From contig NZ_CP139979.1 of assembly GCF_034424525.1 (NCBI RefSeq), forward strand, positions 3,559,001 to 3,623,000: DNA of 64,000 nucleotides. The letters are read 5' to 3'. The position numbers and the translations under genes are program-made. This document shows positions 61,319-64,000 of this stretch, piece after piece. Each line of letters begins with the position of its first letter. The stretch's first letter is position 1. Source of the stretch: Sphingobium yanoikuyae. Lineage in GTDB: Bacteria > Pseudomonadota > Alphaproteobacteria > Sphingomonadales > Sphingomonadaceae. The notes under the pieces were generated by a model, which saw only the letters and a program-made list of their open reading frames with translations, did no database searches and had not been told where the DNA came from.

Positions 61319-62624
61319 AGACGGCGACGCTGAAGCGCGTTTCGGCCGGGCGCAGATAGGCGTCGAAACAGGCGGCGATGGACCGGGCATAAGGCGCCGC
61401 GCCGGGTTGCAGCATCAGTTCGTCCCCCTCCCGCCGGAGCAAGCCGATCCGCTCGAACCGATCGAGCAGCGCCGGTTCAGCAAGGTCGCCACAAGCCGCC
61501 CGGCCATCGCACAGCAGCCGTTCGATCAACGCGCCCCGCCGCTGGTCGTCGGCACTGCGCCGCACCCCACGAGCGGCGGGCAGCCGATGGTTCGACACGG
61601 CGTCGCGATAGGCACCGGCATTCTTCTCATTCTGGACGATCAGGTCGGGGAACTGGCTGATCGCGCTCGCGCCCATGCCGATCAGCGCATCGCTGTCATC
61701 CTCGGTAAAGCCCTGAAAATTGCGGCGCAGCCGTCCGGTTGCAGCGGCCACCGCGAGCGGATCGTCGGGCAGCGCGAAATGATCGAAGCCAATCGCCTGA
61801 TAGCCGGCCGCCGTCAGCATCGCATGGCCAAGCTTCGCCATCGCAAAGCGCTGTTCGACACCCGGCAATTCGGTCGCGTCGATCCGCCGCTGGCGCGGCA
61901 GCAGGCGCGGCATATGGGCATAGCCGAACAGCGCGATGCGCGAGGGGGACAGGCGAATGCTGTCCTCCAAGGTCCGGGCCAGATCCGCCTCGCTCTGCCC
62001 CGGCAGGCCATACATCAGGTCGAACCCCACCTGGATGCGCGCACGCGCCAGCGCGCCCACCGCCATCGCCACCGTCTCGGCCGGCTGCACCCGGCCGATC
62101 CGCTGCTGCACATGGGTGGCGAAAGTCTGCACCCCCAGGTTGACGCGCGTCACCCCGACCTTGGCCATGGCGTCGATCCAGGCCCGGTCGATCCGGCGCG
62201 GGTCCAGTTCCACCGCCATCGCCGCCGCGCTGGCGTCGAAGCAGAGCAGCAACTGATGATTGAGCCGGACCCAATCGATCAGCGGCAGAGAATTGGGACT
62301 GCCGCCGCCAAAGGCGACATGGGTGACGCGGCCACGCCCGCCGAGCCGCGCCGAAACCAGCGCCATTTCCCGCTCCAGCGCATCGACATAGGCCGACAGG
62401 CGGCGGGGCCGGGTCGCCGCCCCGGTGTTGCACCCGCAATACCAGCAAATGTCATGGCAATAGGGGATATGGACATAGAGCGACAGGCGCGCGTCCGCCG
62501 GCATCGCATCCAGCCGCTGCGCCATGTCGGCCGCGCCGACATCCTCGCCGAACTGGGCGGCGGTCGGATAGCTGGTGTAGCGCGGCACCGGCGCGGCGAG
62601 CAGGTCGGGATGATAGCGGAACAT
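61317..62624 (-). CDS. hemN: oxygen-independent coproporphyrinogen III oxidase
   Basis: A 435-residue radical SAM enzyme with the cluster motif CHDICWYC (Cys56, Cys60, Cys63), preceded by PRYTSYPTA and followed by GGGSPN. HemN oxidatively decarboxylates coproporphyrinogen III to protoporphyrinogen IX in haem synthesis when oxygen is low. MFRYHPDLL at 62624 is chosen as start; a longer form from 62660 would overlap a FixK-type site. It is divergent from ompW. Confidence 0.92.
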   Translation of the reverse strand: MFRYHPDLLAAPVPRYTSYPTAAQFGEDVGAADMAQRLDAMPADARLSLYVHIPYCHDICWYCGCNTGAATRPRRLSAYVDALEREMALVSARLGGRGRVTHVAFGGGSPNSLPLIDWVRLNHQLLLCFDASAAAMAVELDPRRIDRAWIDAMAKVGVTRVNLGVQTFATHVQQRIGRVQPAETVAMAVGALARARIQVGFDLMYGLPGQSEADLARTLEDSIRLSPSRIALFGYAHMPRLLPRQRRIDATELPGVEQRFAMAKLGHAMLTAAGYQAIGFDHFALPDDPLAVAAATGRLRRNFQGFTEDDSDALIGMGASAISQFPDLIVQNEKNAGAYRDAVSNHRLPAARGVRRSADDQRRGALIERLLCDGRAACGDLAEPALLDRFERIGLLRREGDELMLQPGAAPYARSIAACFDAYLRPAETRFSVAV

Positions 62625-62659
62625 GGCGTCCCGCCTGCCATGGCGCCCGATGCCGAACA

Positions 62660-62673
62660 TTGCGCAGGATCAA
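62660..62673. promoter_or_regulatory. FixK/FNR-type box between hemN and ompW
   Basis: TTGCGCAGGATCAA fits the FixK consensus TTG(A/C)-N6-(T/G)CAA and is close to the FNR consensus TTGAT-N4-ATCAA. It lies about 40 bp upstream of hemN and 90 bp upstream of ompW. Both genes are FNR/FixK targets in other bacteria. Confidence 0.5.
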
Positions 62674-62760
62674 ATCGCCGATTGCGCCGCATCAAGGAAG
62701 GCCGCCCCGATCAGGAGCAGAGCGCCATCACTGACCCACGATCAGGGATGGAGAAAAGAC

Positions 62761-63432
62761 ATGCACTTGAAAAAGATGATGATTGTCGCCGCGATGGGCG
62801 CCATGGGCACGGCGCTGGCCGCTGCCCCGGCCCAGGCCAAGCAGGGCGACGTGCTGGTGCGCGTGCGCGGCATCATGGTCGCCCCCACCGAAAAGAGCGG
62901 CAGCATCCTGCCCGGCTTCCCCGGCGAGAAGGTGTCGGTGAACAACGGCATCGCGCCCGAAGTCGACGTCACCTACATGGCGACCGACCATATCGGCTTC
63001 GAACTGATCGCCGCGACCACCAAGCATAGCGCCAGCGGCCGCAGCGGCACCACCGGCGGGATCGGCAAGCTGGCCTCCACCTGGGTGCTGCCGCCGACGC
63101 TGACGATGCAATATCACCCGATCGTCGAGGGACATGTCCGCCCCTATATCGGCGCCGGCGTCAACTATACGCTGTTCTACAACGAGGATGCGTCGAGCGG
63201 GCTGGAGGATGCGGTCGGCAAGACCAAGGTCCATATGTCCGACAGCTTCGGCTGGGCCGGCCAGGTCGGCGTCGACATCGACCTCAACGACAAGATCTTC
63301 CTCAACCTCGACGTCAAATATATCGACATCGACACCAAGGTGCGGCTGACCACGGCTGCGGCCGGCACCCAGAACGTCAAGGTATCGCTCGATCCCTTCG
63401 TGTTCGGCGTGGGCGTCGGCATGCGCTTCTGA
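62761..63432 (+). CDS. ompW: OmpW-family outer-membrane protein
   Basis: A 223-residue eight-strand barrel with a signal ending at AQAK and the OmpW pattern HVRPYIGAGVNYTLFY, then DIDLNDKIFLNLDVKYIDI, ending in GVGVGMRF (aromatic last residue for outer-membrane assembly). OmpW forms a small hydrophobic channel and is often induced at low oxygen. GGAGAAAAGAC precedes the ATG at 62761. Confidence 0.92.
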   Translation: MHLKKMMIVAAMGAMGTALAAAPAQAKQGDVLVRVRGIMVAPTEKSGSILPGFPGEKVSVNNGIAPEVDVTYMATDHIGFELIAATTKHSASGRSGTTGGIGKLASTWVLPPTLTMQYHPIVEGHVRPYIGAGVNYTLFYNEDASSGLEDAVGKTKVHMSDSFGWAGQVGVDIDLNDKIFLNLDVKYIDIDTKVRLTTAAAGTQNVKVSLDPFVFGVGVGMRF

Positions 63433-63456
63433 TCCTCCGGGGGGTGGACCAGAAGG

Positions 63457-63490
63457 AAGGGGCCGGAGCGGATCGCCGCTCCGGCCCCTT
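63457..63490. terminator. bidirectional terminator between ompW and the GNAT gene
   Basis: A perfect 15-bp stem (AAGGGGCCGGAGCGG at 63457-63471 and CCGCTCCGGCCCCTT at 63476-63490) with an ATCG loop, followed by TCATCATTTTA. It lies between convergent genes. Confidence 0.8.
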
Positions 63491-63512
63491 CATCATTTTA
63501 CCAGCGATGCGA

Positions 63513-64000
63513 TCAGAAACGCTTTTCCAGGATCAGCAGCGACGGCTCGTCATCGACGCTGCGGGCGACAAAGCCCTGTTCGCGCTCCAGCTCGATCGCG
63601 GCATGATTGGCGCGGCTCTCGATCGCCTGCAGCAGACCGACGCCCATTTCCTGCGCCCGGTCGGTGGCGTGGCGCAGCATGCTCCAGCCCACGCCCTTGC
63701 CGCGATGGTCGGCGCGCACCGATATCGCGACTTCGGCGCGGGTCCGGTCGGGATCGGCGGCCAGGGTCGCCGCAGCCAGTATGGCCCCCTTCTCGTCGGT
63801 CGCCAGGAAGGTCTCGCAATTGTCGGGGTCGCCATGGATCAGATCATGAATCTGCCCGGCGCTGACACCCGGCGCACTGCTGAGAAAACGGAAGCGGCGA
63901 TCATCATCGGACACGGCCGAAAAGAAATGGGCCAGCGCCCTGGCATCGCCATCCTGCGCCGGGCGCACCTGGACGCGAATGCCGGTGCGGGTTTCCAGAA
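63513..64000 (-). CDS. GNAT-family N-acetyltransferase, partial
   Basis: The frame is open to the right edge of the window (upstream in frame it reads LETRTGIRVQVRPAQDGD), so the true start is outside. The acetyl-CoA site is seen as VRADHRGKGVGWSMLRHATDRA, where RGKGVG is the usual Q/RxxGxG/A loop. The remainder is a single GNAT domain ending LLILEKRF. The substrate is not evident. A GTG at 63968 could be an internal start, but the alignment upstream looks coding. Confidence 0.8.
   Translation of the reverse strand, partial: LETRTGIRVQVRPAQDGDARALAHFFSAVSDDDRRFRFLSSAPGVSAGQIHDLIHGDPDNCETFLATDEKGAILAAATLAADPDRTRAEVAISVRADHRGKGVGWSMLRHATDRAQEMGVGLLQAIESRANHAAIELEREQGFVARSVDDEPSLLILEKRF

Noticed and set aside
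62625..62660. Twelve-residue longer start for HemN
   Set aside because: No ribosome site, and the start overlaps the FixK-type box; the shorter start aligns better with the RYTSYPT region of HemN.

Overview
The window is high-GC DNA typical of an alphaproteobacterial sphingomonad (Sphingobium/Sphingomonas type). This assignment rests on gene content: five TonB-dependent receptors without SusD partners, Tat-exported glycosidases, many periplasmic amidohydrolases, and long ATGA-coupled operons. No tRNA, rRNA, CRISPR array or insertion sequence was seen. The first gene is cut by the left edge and the last by the right edge.

Layout. (1) 1-9779: an arabinan/arabinoside utilisation locus on the + strand, with a sugar 1-dehydrogenase (partial), a GH51 arabinofuranosidase, two GH43 enzymes, a TonB receptor and a six-hairpin (MGH1-like) glycosidase with a discoidin-like tail. 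(2) 9897-19430: a BTAD/SARP-like regulator with TolB-like and TPR regions, convergent on a minus-strand run that reads, in transcription order, amidohydrolase, POT peptide transporter, metzincin protease, two small unknown proteins, YcaO, TfuA. The YcaO-TfuA pair marks peptide or protein backbone modification (thioamide or azoline), and I could not match this gene set to a described cluster. (3) 19497-34493: a hydrolase island with a penicillin acylase-type Ntn hydrolase, amidohydrolases, an M19 dipeptidase, a ROK kinase, a MocR regulator, a PaiB-like protein, a TonB receptor and a beta-propeller/amidohydrolase fusion, followed by a convergent LysR gene. (4) 35726-42300: a tripartite RND efflux operon and an SDR reductase. 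(5) 42352-47313 (minus): a cobalamin riboswitch ahead of TonB receptor, PepSY protein and NiCoT nickel/cobalt permease. (6) 47389-51796: copper resistance genes copA and copB, preceded in the same operon by a cnrYXH-like anti-sigma/sensor/ECF-sigma module and divergent from copC. (7) 52184-64000: a GH2 enzyme with a repeat-rich upstream region, a small protein, a TonB receptor divergent from a LysR gene, a TonB receptor broken by one in-frame TAG, hemN divergent from ompW, and a partial GNAT gene.

How parts work together. The arabinan locus couples outer-membrane uptake with periplasmic cleavage. The hydrolase island looks built to import and dismantle amide- or peptide-like compounds. The cobalamin riboswitch suggests that the receptor, PepSY protein and permease together scavenge cobalt or a corrinoid. 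The cnr-like module has all five CnrX metal ligands at the published spacing, and the cop intergenic region carries the same 8-N10-8 bp promoter-like motif on both strands, so one ECF sigma factor probably drives both copC and the cnrYXH-copAB operon. The strongest candidates for something undescribed are the YcaO-TfuA-protease locus and this cnr/cop wiring.
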